Source: Oceanimonas sp. GK1
GTDB lineage: Bacteria > Pseudomonadota > Gammaproteobacteria > Enterobacterales > Aeromonadaceae
Assembly: GCF_000243075.1 (NCBI RefSeq)
Contig: NC_016745.1
Coordinates: 1-64,000, forward strand
Direction: 5' to 3'
Length of the DNA stretch: 64,000 bases
Shown one piece after another: positions 55,079 through 64,000 of this stretch. The notes below the pieces were generated by a model, which was not told the DNA's origin, did no database searches, and worked only from the letters and a program-made list of their open reading frames with translations. The stretch's first letter is position 1. Every line of letters begins with the position of its first letter. The position numbers and the translations under genes were made by a program.

Positions 55079-56260
55079 TCAGGCGTGTCGTTTGATCTGG
55101 CGCAGGGGAGTGGGTAAGGAGGCATGCCTGGCAAACCAGCTTTCGAAATCCGTAGCCGTCATCGGTTTGCCAATGACGTAGCCCTGGCCCTGCTCGCACC
55201 CCATTTCCACCAGCATCTGCTGCTGGCGCTCGGTTTCAATCCCTTCCGCCACCACCCGCATGCCCAGGGATTGCCCCAGGCTGATGATATTTCTGACGAT
55301 GGCACAGGCATTGTGGTCCTGCTCTATCTTGCTCACGAACAGACGATCGACCTTGAGCTCACTGAAGGGGATCTGATAGAGCTGATTGAAAGAAGCATGA
55401 CCGGTGCCAAAGTCGTCCAGGGACAGGTCGACCCCCATGATCCTCAGCCGGGTCATGGTTTCCAGCCCCAGCATCAGGTTGCCCACCTCGGCGGTCTCCG
55501 TCAGCTCCAGCGTCAGCTGGGACGGCTCTATGCCATGCTCATCCAGCAGGCGCGTCGTGATATCACACACATCGGTACGCGAAAACAGCACTGCCGACAT
55601 GTTAATCGCCATGCTTACCCGAATCCCGGTGGCCTGCCAGCGGGCCAGTTGCGCCAGCGCCACGTCCATGACCCACCAGGTGATGGGCGCAATATGGCCA
55701 TGGGTTTCGGCAAAACGAATAAACTTGTCCGGCGGAATCACCCCAAGCTCGGGATCCTTCCAGCGCAGCAGGGCCTCGACCGATACCGGCCGGCATGACA
55801 CCAGATCAATCTTGGGCTGATACATCAGAAAAAAGTGTTCGTTTTCAAGCGCCAGGTTCAGCGCGTCGTGACTGACCGGGTTGGAGACCCGATCAAGCTG
55901 CGCCACCAGGGTCGTCAAGTCGGGCAGTTTGAGCGGTTTGGGCAAAAAGCCGATCATGTTCAGCCCACTGGCCTGGCCAACCCGAATCACGCTCTGCGCG
56001 GTACGGGCATCACAACTGCTGATCAGCAGCACCGGCGAAACCAGCCGAATGCGGTTCAGGTACTGCAGCACCTCCAGCCCGTCCCGGCGACCCAGGTTGA
56101 GATCGAGGATCAGCAAATCCACTTTTTCACTTGCCAGGTGAAGGCTGGCCTCGTTCAGCGAGGCAAAGCCCTCCACGGTATGCCCCTTTTTTTCCAGCAG
56201 CATTCTGGCCAGGGTTCTGATTTCAATGTCATCATCGATGACCGTGATAGTTAACGCCAT
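55079..56260 (-). CDS. Response regulator with EAL cyclic-di-GMP phosphodiesterase output
   Basis: 393 residues: receiver domain with Asp53 (LLILDLNLG), then an EAL domain. Catalytic and metal residues are all visible: EALLRW, INMSA, ELTETAE, DDFGTGHASF, ELKVDRLF, VVAEGIETE, so the phosphodiesterase should be active. Start ATG 56260, ten bases after the hybrid-kinase stop at 56271. It is likely phosphorylated by that kinase through its Hpt domain. Confidence 0.92.
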   Translation of the reverse strand: MALTITVIDDDIEIRTLARMLLEKKGHTVEGFASLNEASLHLASEKVDLLILDLNLGRRDGLEVLQYLNRIRLVSPVLLISSCDARTAQSVIRVGQASGLNMIGFLPKPLKLPDLTTLVAQLDRVSNPVSHDALNLALENEHFFLMYQPKIDLVSCRPVSVEALLRWKDPELGVIPPDKFIRFAETHGHIAPITWWVMDVALAQLARWQATGIRVSMAINMSAVLFSRTDVCDITTRLLDEHGIEPSQLTLELTETAEVGNLMLGLETMTRLRIMGVDLSLDDFGTGHASFNQLYQIPFSELKVDRLFVSKIEQDHNACAIVRNIISLGQSLGMRVVAEGIETERQQQMLVEMGCEQGQGYVIGKPMTATDFESWFARHASLPTPLRQIKRHA

Positions 56261-56270
56261 AAGATCATCC

Positions 56271-58526
56271 CTAAGGTGCTTCTGTGTCACCCGTCCGTCT
56301 GTTATCCCGATGCTGCGCCACTCGGGCCGTAGTCCACTGCGCCAGCGCCTGCTCGGAGCGGGATCTGAGTTCCTCCAGCGTGGTCAGCAGTTGCTCCGGC
56401 ACCACGGCATGCTGCCGCTCAACGCGATGCTCGTATTCCTGTGCCAGCCTGCTGATGCTGCTCAACCCCAGGGTGCCGGCCGCCCCTTTCAGTGAGTGCA
56501 ACTCTCGACTCAGGGCCTGGCCATCCTCCTGCCCCGCCGCCTGCCGCAGGGCTTCGCAACGCTCGTCCAGACGCGTAAAAAACATGGCAAACAGATGCTC
56601 CATGCTATCGCCCCCCAGCCCCTCGAACAGGCTTTCCAGCATCTCTACATCCAGCAGCTCGCCGGCTGGCTGACCATTACGGCAAACAGAGAGCCGGTGC
56701 AGCGAAATGACCTCGCTGGTGGCCGCCGCCGGCTCACCGGGCGCCGCCACGGGAAGATAGCCGGCCAGCATGCGCCGCAGGATCTCGGGGTTCACCGGCT
56801 TGCTCAGGTAGTCGTCCATGCCGGCGGCCAGGCAGCGTTCCCGCTCCCCCGGCATGACATTGGCGGTCATGGCGATGATCGGCAGGCCTGCCCCCTCTGG
56901 CTGACACCGCAACTGGCGTACCGTTTCCATGCCGTCCATGCCGGGCATTTGGATGTCCATCAAGACCAGGTCGAAACGCTGCTCCCGGCACAGCTGCAGC
57001 GCCGCTTCACCGCCGTCCGCCACCGTTACCTCCAGCCCCATTTTCTCCAGCAGGGCGCGGGCAACTTCCTGATTGACGGCATTGTCTTCCACCAGCAACA
57101 GGCTCGCCTCCGCCATGGAGGGCGCAAGGGCGGAGGGCGCTGGCTGGTCCATGCCGGCCGGCGCCGGGCTCAGCGGCAGCTCAAACCAGAAGTGACTGCC
57201 CAGCCTGGGCTCGCTGTAAAAACCGATATTTCCCGCCATGGCTTCCACCAGCCGTTTGCTGATGGCCAGGCCCAGCCCGGTACCGCCGTAACGCCGTGCG
57301 CTGGATGAATCCACCTGCATAAAGGAATTGAAGATGCGGTCCTGCTGTTCGCGCACTATGCCGACACCGGTGTCGTACACGGCAAAGCGCAGGCGCGCTC
57401 CGTCCACCGGCTCGATGCGTAATGTCACCCGGCCGCTGTCGGTAAATTTGAAGGCATTGGAGAGCAGGTTAATCAACACCTGACGCACTCGGTCCACGTC
57501 GTAATACAGGCTGTCCGGCACCGTTTCGTCGATATCGCAGACAAAGTCTACCCTGTCGGCGTTGTCCCGAATGCTGAACATGGCCTGCAACCCCTTCACC
57601 TCGGCCTGCAGCGACATGGGAACAGGATGAATGGCCAGTTTGCCGGCCTCGACCTTGGAATAGTCAAGAATGTCATTGATCAGGTGAAGCAACAGATCGG
57701 CGCTGCTTTTTATGGTGGCCCCGTAATAACGGCTGCGTTCGTCAAGGGGCTGTTCCAGCAACAGGCCGGACAGACCGATAATGGCATTCATCGGGGTGCG
57801 GATTTCATGGCTCATGGTGGCCAGAAATTCCGACTTGGCCTTGCTGGCAAGACTGGCCTTTTCCGCCGCCAAACTCAACTGAGCCGTCAGTTGCTCCAGC
57901 TCCTGGCGTTTTTCACTGTTGAGGCGGTGCTCCTTGAGCAGGTTGCGCAGCACCATGACAATGGACAGGCTCATGAACAGCAGCAAGGCGCAGGTATAAC
58001 CGTACAACCGAATGCTGGTTTCGTATTCCCCGCTTTTAAGCTGATAGACAAACCGGTTGGCCTTGAGCAACAACTGTTCACTGCCGGTCTGGGCCTGGGC
58101 CAGTTGTTGATTGATCCGCTCAATCAGCCCGGCATGCTCGTTAAAGCCGTCGTCCTGCCACTGCCCAAAGTCCCGATCCACGGCATCGATAGCGGCCATG
58201 ATCTCGTTCGCCAGCTGCGGGCCGCCCTCCACCCGCTCCATCAAGCGCGATACCTGTCCCTGGCGAAACAGCATGATGCGGCTGTAAAGAATGTCCAGTT
58301 GTAATATCAACTCATCGGCCGGTACGCTGGAGCGCCGGGCCAGGGCCAGCCTTAGCTTGGCGATTTCACGGTCAAGCTGGTACACATGCCAGACACCGTC
58401 CTCAATCAGCCGGTTTTTAAAGATGTGCTGATTCCACGCCAGCACACCGCCAATCACCATCACGGCCACAAAACAGAGCACCGCCGCCAGCGCGGACAGC
58501 TTGATACGCAAGGGGAGCTTTGGCAT
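56271..58526 (-). CDS. Hybrid sensor histidine kinase with receiver and Hpt domains
   Basis: 751 residues: TM1 (about 9-31), a helical periplasmic sensor (about 32-172), TM2 (173-195), HisKA with His240 ([17 protein letters not shown]), HATPase, receiver ([29 protein letters not shown]) and a C-terminal Hpt ([16 protein letters not shown]). A BarA-like phosphorelay. Follows the molybdopterin-fold gene with no gap (stop 58527, start 58526) and precedes the EAL regulator. Confidence 0.93.
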   Translation of the reverse strand: MPKLPLRIKLSALAAVLCFVAVMVIGGVLAWNQHIFKNRLIEDGVWHVYQLDREIAKLRLALARRSSVPADELILQLDILYSRIMLFRQGQVSRLMERVEGGPQLANEIMAAIDAVDRDFGQWQDDGFNEHAGLIERINQQLAQAQTGSEQLLLKANRFVYQLKSGEYETSIRLYGYTCALLLFMSLSIVMVLRNLLKEHRLNSEKRQELEQLTAQLSLAAEKASLASKAKSEFLATMSHEIRTPMNAIIGLSGLLLEQPLDERSRYYGATIKSSADLLLHLINDILDYSKVEAGKLAIHPVPMSLQAEVKGLQAMFSIRDNADRVDFVCDIDETVPDSLYYDVDRVRQVLINLLSNAFKFTDSGRVTLRIEPVDGARLRFAVYDTGVGIVREQQDRIFNSFMQVDSSSARRYGGTGLGLAISKRLVEAMAGNIGFYSEPRLGSHFWFELPLSPAPAGMDQPAPSALAPSMAEASLLLVEDNAVNQEVARALLEKMGLEVTVADGGEAALQLCREQRFDLVLMDIQMPGMDGMETVRQLRCQPEGAGLPIIAMTANVMPGERERCLAAGMDDYLSKPVNPEILRRMLAGYLPVAAPGEPAAATSEVISLHRLSVCRNGQPAGELLDVEMLESLFEGLGGDSMEHLFAMFFTRLDERCEALRQAAGQEDGQALSRELHSLKGAAGTLGLSSISRLAQEYEHRVERQHAVVPEQLLTTLEELRSRSEQALAQWTTARVAQHRDNRRTGDTEAP

Positions 58527-59030
58527 TTATTCGACAACGATTTCTTTTATCTGCCAGACGGAGCGGGTCAGAATGCTTTCCGTCATCAGCTCGGGATGCT
58601 CATCAAAGGGATAGATGATAAACAGCGGCCCGTGCTCGCGCACACTCAGTGTCCGGCCGTTACGGCTCATGGCCAGAATCACCTCGTAGTCATCCACGTC
58701 CCGTATCGGTACCGTGACTTCATAATCGTTCAGGGCAATCACCCGCAGGCTGCTGCCGGTCGCCCCCACCGCCTGCAGCAGTGCCCGCAGCAAGGGGCCA
58801 GAGAAGGTGGAAACGTCATCATACCAGGGGGTACGGGTCTTGGTGTCACGCTGGGGCAGGGCCTGCAGCATGGTCCGGTCAAACTCGGCCACACCATTGG
58901 CGGTATTGGACTCGGTGATGGCGCCGGACACGCTCAGCAACACCCGCTCCCGGGGAGGCTCCAGCGCCGCGGCAGCGGCAGCGGCAGAAAACATCAGCAG
59001 TATCATGCCGGCGGCAAGGGACTTGGACAT
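58527..59030 (-). CDS. Small periplasmic molybdopterin-binding-fold protein
   Basis: 167 residues with a Sec signal peptide (cleaved about residue 21-22). The remainder (LLSVSGAI, FDRTMLQALPQRDTKTRTPWYDDVSTFSGPLLRALLQAVG, GPLFIIYPFDEHPE, WQIKEIVV) matches the sulfite-oxidase/YedY-type fold but is too short to be a full enzyme and lacks the cofactor Cys. Such proteins often accompany signalling genes. Adjacent to the hybrid kinase, so it may be its ligand-binding partner. Confidence 0.75.
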   Translation of the reverse strand: MSKSLAAGMILLMFSAAAAAAALEPPRERVLLSVSGAITESNTANGVAEFDRTMLQALPQRDTKTRTPWYDDVSTFSGPLLRALLQAVGATGSSLRVIALNDYEVTVPIRDVDDYEVILAMSRNGRTLSVREHGPLFIIYPFDEHPELMTESILTRSVWQIKEIVVE

Positions 59031-59180
59031 GGGAAGGATTCCGTTCAGTTGAACACGGGCGGGGATTATATAAAGGTGTTCACCGCAACAATGTGAACAA
59101 ATGTGTCCTGACGGTCGACGTCGCGCGTTTTTTGCGGCCGCGCCGCGGCCATCATACTCTCTCTGTTGTTCGGGCCCCGA

Positions 59181-59891
59181 TCAGGCCGTTTTTTCCAGCC
59201 GGTAACCCAACTGGTACACCGAACGCAAGCGCAGACCAAACTCCCCGCTGAGCGCGAGTTTCTTGCGTAGCCGGGACATGTGCGTATCCAGGGTCCGGGT
59301 ACCGACACCGTCCTCCATGCCCCACACCGAGCGCAGCAGGGTTTCCCGGTGCAGCAACTCGCCCTGACGCTGAAACAGCAGGGCGGCGAGGTCAAACTCG
59401 CGATTGGTCAGGGGCACCTGCTGTCCATTAAGACACAGCTGACGGGGCTCCATGTCCAGCCGATACGCGCCCACCTGACAAGGCGTATCCAGCGTGGTTG
59501 CCACGGCACGCCGGGCCAGGGCCCTTACCCTGGCCTTCAGCTCGCCAATACGCACCGGTTTGGCGATAAAATCATTGGCCCCGGCTTCAAAGGCCGTGAT
59601 CAGGCTGTCTTCATCATTTCTGGCCGTGATCACCATGGCCAGCAGGTGATGTCCCTGGCGACGCAACTGGAGAAGCAGCTCAATGCCGGTCATGTCGGGC
59701 AGGTGCCAGTCCAGCAGCACCACATCAGGCACGCAGCGGGACAGGGAGCGCACAAAGGCGGTGGCGTTCGAGTAACTGTTAAGCCGGTAATCGGGCTCAA
59801 GGCAAAGGCGCAGATAATCCCGTTGATCCCTGTCATCCTCGACAATGGCAACCGTGGGCTCCCGTTTCGTTGCACAGGCGTGACGATCCAT
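59181..59891 (-). CDS. OmpR-family response regulator
   Basis: 236 residues: receiver with Asp19/Asp20 and phospho-acceptor Asp61 (VVLLDWHLPD), then a winged helix (LFQRQGELLHRETLLRSVWGMEDGVGTRTLDTHMSRLRKKL region). No cognate single kinase is adjacent; the hybrid kinase Hpt module downstream may serve it. Start ATG 59891 after GGAGGGGG. Divergent from bufA. Confidence 0.9.
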   Translation of the reverse strand: MDRHACATKREPTVAIVEDDRDQRDYLRLCLEPDYRLNSYSNATAFVRSLSRCVPDVVLLDWHLPDMTGIELLLQLRRQGHHLLAMVITARNDEDSLITAFEAGANDFIAKPVRIGELKARVRALARRAVATTLDTPCQVGAYRLDMEPRQLCLNGQQVPLTNREFDLAALLFQRQGELLHRETLLRSVWGMEDGVGTRTLDTHMSRLRKKLALSGEFGLRLRSVYQLGYRLEKTA

Positions 59892-59979
59892 ACCCCCTCC
59901 CTTCGGCTGATCTTGTGCGGACTATATCTAATCGGGGCCACACCCGAGTCGATCGCCTTCAAATTAAAGGTAAAAAACC

Positions 59980-60006
59980 TGTAATAACGGCCCCCTGTCC
60001 TTCGAC
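59980..60006 (+). promoter_or_regulatory. Candidate ECF-type promoter before bufA
   Basis: TGTAATAAC (59980-59988) and CGAC (60003-60006), 14 bp apart, about 66 bp before the bufA start. It resembles the general -35 'TGTAAC' / -10 'CG(A/T)C' look of promoters read by ECF factors linked with DUF2282/DUF692 operons. The sigma gene of this operon would be the obvious reader. Tentative. Confidence 0.35.
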
Positions 60007-60071
60007 CAACTAAGGTGTAGAGACGGTAAACGCCGTTTTTACGCTCATTCACAAACAGAAGGATCATCACC

Positions 60072-60380
60072 ATGAACAAGGTCAACACCGCCACCACCCT
60101 CGCCTTTGCCCTGAGCAGCGCCCTCGCCGCTTCCGCTCCCGCCCTGGCCGACAACCACGCCGGCGCCGAGCACGAAATGGAAAAATGCTACGGCGTGGCC
60201 CTGGCCGGCCAGAACGATTGCGCCGCCGGCCCCGGCACCACCTGCGCCGGCACCGCCAAAACCGACTACCAGGGCAATGCCTGGAAACTGGTGCCCGCCG
60301 GCACCTGCCTGGAAACCGACTCTCCCACCTCACCCACCGGCAAGGGCCAGCTGGACGCCTTTGAGGAAGTCAACGCCTGA
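60072..60380 (+). CDS. bufA: BufA1-type bufferin precursor (DUF2282, copper-binding peptide)
   Basis: 102 residues with a Sec signal peptide cleaved after PALA (residue 26). The mature part holds four Cys: C39 (EKCYGVA), C50 (NDCAAG), C58 (TTCAGT) and C79 (GTCLET), the DUF2282 pattern. In studied bufferins, BufB/BufC convert Cys to thiooxazoles, giving a copper-sequestering periplasmic product. Followed 15 bp on by bufB. Confidence 0.9.
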   Translation: MNKVNTATTLAFALSSALAASAPALADNHAGAEHEMEKCYGVALAGQNDCAAGPGTTCAGTAKTDYQGNAWKLVPAGTCLETDSPTSPTGKGQLDAFEEVNA

Positions 60381-60395
60381 GCCTGAGGAGGCACC

Positions 60396-61286
60396 ATGAC
60401 CACAGCGTTAAACACAGCGTCGGCCGGTGCCTCCCGCCTGCCGGCCGACGCCGGGCTGGGGCTCAAGCTGCAGCACGCCGAAACAATACTGAACACCCGT
60501 CCAAGGCTGGGCTTTGTGGAGATCCACGCCGAAAACTTTATGGTGGACGGCGGCCCGCGCCACCACTACCTGGGCCGGATTCGTGAGCACTATGCCCTGT
60601 CGGTGCACGGGGTGGGCCTGTCGCTGGGCGGTGCAGAGCCTCCCGATGAAGCCCACCTGGCCCGGCTGGCGCGGCTGGTTGCGCGTTACCAGCCCGAGGC
60701 GGTATCGGAGCACATCGCTTGGGCCGGCATGGGCGGCCGCGTTGCCAATGATCTGCTGCCCCTGCCCTACACCCCCGCCAGTCTGCAACGGTTGTGCGAT
60801 CACGTGGATCGGGTGCAACAGCTATTGCAGCGTCCCATTTTACTGGAAAACCCCGCCACCTACCTCGCCTTTGCCGAGTCCACCCTGGATGAGACCGACT
60901 TTATCCGCGAAGCGGTACGCCGCACCGGCTGCGGCCTGCTGCTGGATGTGAACAACCTGTACGTGTCGGCGGTCAATCACGACCGCGATGCCCGGGCCTA
61001 CATGGCGGCCCTGCCCCTGGAGCGGGTGGGCGAGGTGCACCTGGCGGGCTTTGACGAACAAGCCGACGACAGCGGCGCCCGCCTGCTGATCGACAGCCAC
61101 GGCAGTCCGGTGGCCGAGCCGGTGTGGGCGTTGTACCAGTGGCTGCTGGCGCAAACCGGGCCGCTGCCCACTCTGCTCGAGCGTGACAATAACGTGCCCG
61201 CCCTGACCGAGCTGCTGGCTGAAACCGACCAGATTCGCCGGCTGTTGGCCCAGGCTGGACAACCGGAGGAGCGCCGCCATGCATGA
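60396..61286 (+). CDS. bufB: BufB, MNIO-family (DUF692) peptide-modifying oxidase
   Basis: 296 residues, TIM-barrel multinuclear non-heme iron oxidase. Visible metal-site residues lie in FVEIHAENFMVDGG, SVHGVGLS, VSEHIAW, ILLENPATYL, LLLDVNNLYVSAVNH, EVHLAGFDEQ and IDSHGSPV. Installs the thiooxazoles on BufA cysteines together with BufC. Its stop overlaps the bufC start by 8 bp. Confidence 0.93.
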   Translation: MTTALNTASAGASRLPADAGLGLKLQHAETILNTRPRLGFVEIHAENFMVDGGPRHHYLGRIREHYALSVHGVGLSLGGAEPPDEAHLARLARLVARYQPEAVSEHIAWAGMGGRVANDLLPLPYTPASLQRLCDHVDRVQQLLQRPILLENPATYLAFAESTLDETDFIREAVRRTGCGLLLDVNNLYVSAVNHDRDARAYMAALPLERVGEVHLAGFDEQADDSGARLLIDSHGSPVAEPVWALYQWLLAQTGPLPTLLERDNNVPALTELLAETDQIRRLLAQAGQPEERRHA

Positions 61287-62037
61287 CGCCTTTCTCGATG
61301 CCCTGCTCGATCCGGCCCGGCCGGTGCCCGCCGAAGTTGCCCCTCACCCCGGCCGGCAGGCCCGCTTCAACGTCTATCGCAATAACGTGCGAGTATCGCT
61401 GACCGAGGCGCTGGCGGCGCAGTTTCCGGTGTGCCGGCAACTGGTGGGGGAAGACTTTTTTAACGCCATGGCGGGCGTCTATATCGCGCAGTCGCCGCCG
61501 GCCTCCCCCCTGCTCACCGACTACGGCATCACCCTGCCCGACTTTATTGAACACTTCGCCCCCGCCGCTGCCGTGCCCTACCTGGCGGACATGGCCCGGC
61601 TGGAGCTGACCGTACAGCGGGTGCAGCATGCCGCCGACACCACCCCGGTGACCGCCGGGGCCCTGCAGGCGCTACTGGCCGATCCCGAGCGGCTTGCCCG
61701 CCACGGCCTGCAATTGTGTCCGGCCTGCGCCCTGCTGCGATCCCGCTTCGCGCTAGCCTCGCTGTGGCTGGCCCATCACGGCGAGGGCTCGCTTGGCAGC
61801 ATTGCCCCCGCCAGCGCGGAAAACGCATTGCTGCTGCGCCCGGAGCTGTCGGTGACATTGCTGCGCCTCGACGATGCCGACGCGGACTTTATGGCGTTGC
61901 TGCTCGCCGGCCACAGCCTGGGCAGGGCCCTGGAGCAGACCGCACAACGGCATGCCGGTTTTAATCCCGCCCATCTGCTGCAGTGCCTGCTGGCCCATCA
62001 GGCCATCACCGGCCTCGACCTCACGGGAGAAGCATGA
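61279..62037 (+). CDS. bufC: BufC, DUF2063 partner protein
   Basis: 252 residues; N-terminal DUF2063 DNA-binding-like helical region ([33 protein letters not shown]) that in this system serves as precursor-binding partner of the DUF692 enzyme. Has a C-terminal second domain. Translationally coupled to both bufB and doxX. Confidence 0.9.
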   Translation: MHDAFLDALLDPARPVPAEVAPHPGRQARFNVYRNNVRVSLTEALAAQFPVCRQLVGEDFFNAMAGVYIAQSPPASPLLTDYGITLPDFIEHFAPAAAVPYLADMARLELTVQRVQHAADTTPVTAGALQALLADPERLARHGLQLCPACALLRSRFALASLWLAHHGEGSLGSIAPASAENALLLRPELSVTLLRLDDADADFMALLLAGHSLGRALEQTAQRHAGFNPAHLLQCLLAHQAITGLDLTGEA

Positions 62038-62519
62038 TGCATGTCCCTCACACCCTGTGCGCCTGGCGCGAGCGGCTGAACCGACTGCCCCATTCGCTGA
62101 TCGCCCTGCTGGGCCGTTTTTCCATCGCTGCCGTGTTCTGGCGCTCGGGCCAGACCAAGGTGGACCACTTCGCCCTCGACATCGTCAGCGGCGAAGTCAG
62201 CCTCGGCTGGCCCAGCCTGAGCCCGTCGGCGGTGTTTTTGTTCCGGGAAGAGTACCGGCTGCCGCTGATTTCCCCGGAGCTGGCCGCCCTGCTGGCGGCC
62301 AGTGCCGAACACCTGTTTCCCTTGCTGCTGTTGTTGGGTCTAGCCACCCGGCTGTCGGCACTGGCACTGCTTGGCATGACCCTGGTGATCCAGCTACTGG
62401 TGTATCCGGGCGCCTGGCCGCTGCACGGCCTCTGGGCCACGGTGCTGTTGTTGCTGGTGGCCCGGGGACCGGGCGTGGTGTCACTGGATCATTGGCTAAC
62501 CAGAAGGCGCTGTGATTAA
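62037..62519 (+). CDS. DoxX-family membrane protein (bufferin operon)
   Basis: 160 residues with four hydrophobic segments (about 22-40, 77-100, 105-125, 130-148). DoxX proteins regularly close DUF2282-DUF692-DUF2063 operons (gold/copper-induced gig genes in Cupriavidus); exact job unknown, possibly redox or membrane. Two neighbouring ATGs (62034 in ATGA overlap with bufC, and 62037); 62037 has the better ribosome spacing. Confidence 0.88.
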   Translation: MHVPHTLCAWRERLNRLPHSLIALLGRFSIAAVFWRSGQTKVDHFALDIVSGEVSLGWPSLSPSAVFLFREEYRLPLISPELAALLAASAEHLFPLLLLLGLATRLSALALLGMTLVIQLLVYPGAWPLHGLWATVLLLLVARGPGVVSLDHWLTRRRCD

Positions 62520-62550
62520 CTGCTATCAGACCCCACTGACAAGGATCGTC

Positions 62551-63138
62551 ATGGCAACGCCTTCGAATGCCTCACCCGGGCTGAACGAGCAACTGCGCCT
62601 GCAACTGCTGAAGTTCGCCACCCTGCAACTGCGCGACTCCCACTCGGCGGAAGACGCGGTGCAGGAGGCCATGCTCGGGGCCTTTCGCTACGCCGGCTCC
62701 TTTCATGGCCGTGCCGCCTACAAGACCTGGGTGTTTGCCATTCTCAAGCACAAGATTGCCGATCAGCTCCGCCAGCGCCAGCGGCTGACCACGGTCAGCG
62801 AACTGAGCGACGAGGCCGACCAGCCGTTTGAAGACACCCTGTTCAACCAGGCCGGACGCTGGCACAGAGAAGAGCGCCCCATGCGCTGGAGCTCCCCCGA
62901 CGACAGCCTGGAAGACGAGCGTTTCTGGCATATTTTCGAGGCCTGTCTCGACGGCCTGCCGGCGCGCCAGGCCAGAGTGTTCATGATGCGGGAATTTGTG
63001 GGGCTGGAAAGCCCGGAAATCTGCGCCGAGCTGGCACTCACCGTCAGCCACCTCAACGTATTGCTGTACCGGGCCCGGCTCAGGCTGCGCGAATGCCTGG
63101 AAAACCGCTGGCAACGGGAAGGAGACTGCTCATGCTGA
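62551..63138 (+). CDS. ECF-type RNA polymerase sigma factor
   Basis: 195 residues. Sigma region 2 (LLKFATLQLRDSHSAEDAVQEAMLGAFRYAGSFHGRAAYKTWVFAILKHKIADQL in pieces) and region 4 (LPARQARVFMMREFVGLESPEICAELALTVSHLNVLLYRARLRLRE region). ATG 62551 has AAGGA ten bases upstream; a GTG 62512 start overlapping doxX is less likely. ECF factors of this class are linked with bufferin operons (SigF in Caulobacter). Probably reads the promoter before bufA. Confidence 0.9.
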   Translation: MATPSNASPGLNEQLRLQLLKFATLQLRDSHSAEDAVQEAMLGAFRYAGSFHGRAAYKTWVFAILKHKIADQLRQRQRLTTVSELSDEADQPFEDTLFNQAGRWHREERPMRWSSPDDSLEDERFWHIFEACLDGLPARQARVFMMREFVGLESPEICAELALTVSHLNVLLYRARLRLRECLENRWQREGDCSC

Positions 63139-63314
63139 AATGTCGCCAGGCCACCCGGCTGATGTCCGAAAGCCAGGAGCGGCCCCTCACTCCCCGGGAA
63201 AAGCTGTCGCTCAGGCTACACACCCTGATGTGCCGCGCCTGCCACCACTTTCAGCAGCAGTTGCCGGTGCTGCGCCGGCTGAGCCGCCGCTATGTCCGGC
63301 GCAAGGACGAATAA
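63132..63314 (+). CDS. Tiny zinc-finger anti-sigma candidate (ZAS type)
   Basis: 60 residues, no membrane helix. Cys4 and the H-x3-C-x2-C motif (His30, Cys34, Cys37; LHTLMCRACHHF) match the zinc-binding anti-sigma core of RsrA/ChrR. The ATG overlaps the sigma stop by 7 bp with GGAGA upstream, so it is made together with the sigma factor. Caulobacter uses a six-helix membrane anti-sigma at this place, so the type differs here. Confidence 0.75.
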   Translation: MLKCRQATRLMSESQERPLTPREKLSLRLHTLMCRACHHFQQQLPVLRRLSRRYVRRKDE

Positions 63315-63319
63315 CCACC

Positions 63320-64000
63320 TCAGCGCTTGAGCCGCAGCACCAGATCGTGCAGCTCGGTGGCCACCGACTGTAATGCTACCAGGCTGCTGGCGGCGGCGTC
63401 CGACTGGGCCAGCCCCGTGTCCGACAGCCTGGCCATGTGCACCGCCTGCCGGTTGATGTCTTCCGCCACCCGGGCCTGCTGCTCCACCGCCGAGGCCATC
63501 TGCAGCGACATATCAGCAATGCGGGACACCGCCGAGACAATACTGCTCAGGGTATGTTCGGTTTCCAGCACTCGGGCTAGCCCCGACTCGGCGCTGATTT
63601 TGCCCTGTTCGGCCACGTCCACCGAGGCGCCGGCACCAGCGGTCAGCTCCGCCACAATATGATGAATTTCCCTGGTCGACGCCCGGGTCCGCGCCGCCAG
63701 CTGGCGTACCTCGTCGGCCACCACCGCAAAGCCCCGCCCCTGCTCGCCAGCCCGGGCCGCCTCAATGGCGGCGTTGAGCGCCAGCAGGTTGGTCTGCTCC
63801 GACAGGCTTTCAATCATGCCCGCCACCCGGGCAATGCCGGCGGTCTGCTGCGCCAGCCGCTGCACCTCGCCGCTGATGTTGTCGACGGTGGTTTTCAGCC
63901 CGGCAATGGCCTCCCGGGTCACCCCGGCCACCTCCAGCCCCTGGCGGGCCATGCGGCTGGCGCTGTCGGCCTGGCTGGCGGTTTCCTGCACATGGGCGGT
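63320..64000 (-). CDS. Methyl-accepting chemotaxis protein, C-terminal part (continues past the window)
   Basis: The last 226 residues of a chemoreceptor; the gene runs off the right edge. Signalling hairpin [38 protein letters not shown] is intact and ends in basic residues without the CheR/CheB docking pentapeptide. Sensor domain and start lie beyond base 64000. Stop is six bases from the anti-sigma gene stop (convergent). Confidence 0.92.
   Translation of the reverse strand, partial: TAHVQETASQADSASRMARQGLEVAGVTREAIAGLKTTVDNISGEVQRLAQQTAGIARVAGMIESLSEQTNLLALNAAIEAARAGEQGRGFAVVADEVRQLAARTRASTREIHHIVAELTAGAGASVDVAEQGKISAESGLARVLETEHTLSSIVSAVSRIADMSLQMASAVEQQARVAEDINRQAVHMARLSDTGLAQSDAAASSLVALQSVATELHDLVLRLKR

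Noticed and set aside
60396-61286. Xylose isomerase-like sugar enzyme
   Set aside because: The barrel resembles that fold, but the neighbours (DUF2282, DUF2063, DoxX) and the His/Glu pattern identify it as a DUF692 bufferin enzyme.

Overview
The window comes from a GC-rich gammaproteobacterium. The order yrdA-yrdB-aroE ... tsaC-yrdD-smg-dprA ... def-fmt-rsmB-trkA is the one known from Escherichia coli beside rrnD. The left edge carries two rRNA-type promoters pointing out of the window, so a 16S-23S-5S operon almost certainly starts just left of base 1. Gene content (HdfR, PuuA/PuuD, CstA, DctB/DctD, TAXI-TRAP, RegA/RegB, bufferin genes) fits a marine or brackish member of the Aeromonadales, such as an Oceanimonas, Zobellella or Oceanisphaera relative. 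That placement is inference from gene order and protein resemblance, without a database search.

Layout. Bases 1-12000 are core housekeeping: rrn promoters, gamma-carbonic anhydrase, shikimate dehydrogenase, an HdfR regulator, HemF, tRNA threonylcarbamoyladenosine synthesis (TsaC), DNA uptake (DprA), a LysM protein, then the divergent def-fmt-rsmB-trkA operon. Bases 12000-29500 hold mixed metabolic and stress genes: RmuC, a ribokinase-like enzyme, a chemoreceptor, a class V aminotransferase, an antiporter next to an Fe(II)/2-oxoglutarate oxygenase with a divergent LysR gene, tRNA-Pro(CGG), a MOSC protein, LdhA, thioredoxin 2, a quinone-detoxification pair (glutathionyl-hydroquinone reductase and pirin), a copper chaperone and a RegA/RegB two-component pair.

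Bases 29600-41200 form a polyamine-catabolism island: NhaC-type transporter, PuuA, PuuD, a class III aminotransferase, PuuC, a LuxR regulator, a histone-deacetylase-fold amidohydrolase, a second NhaC-type transporter and PuuR. No PuuB oxidase is present; the aminotransferase probably takes its place. A good match to the E. coli PuuR operator lies before puuA.

Bases 41200-44600 hold a CstA pyruvate/peptide transporter translated in overlap with a 90-residue protein ending in Cys-Cys, followed after a repeat-filled gap by an ArsA/Get3-like ATPase. Bases 45200-53000 are a self-contained regulon: DctB/DctD sensor and sigma-54 activator, an OsmC protein, and a TAXI-type TRAP transporter (fused permease, universal stress protein, binding protein). 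In front of the permease lie a textbook -24/-12 promoter and three copies of a 22-bp palindrome, the probable DctD enhancer sites.

Bases 53000-60000 contain a TetR regulator, an unidentified 452-residue membrane protein, and a signalling set: OmpR-type regulator, small periplasmic molybdopterin-fold protein, hybrid kinase with Hpt, and EAL response regulator. Bases 60000-63300 are a bufferin-type copper-peptide operon (bufA, bufB, bufC, DoxX) with an ECF sigma factor and a tiny zinc-binding anti-sigma candidate. The window ends inside a chemoreceptor gene.

Starts were chosen by Shine-Dalgarno spacing and family length. Family names come from recognition of motifs, not from searches.
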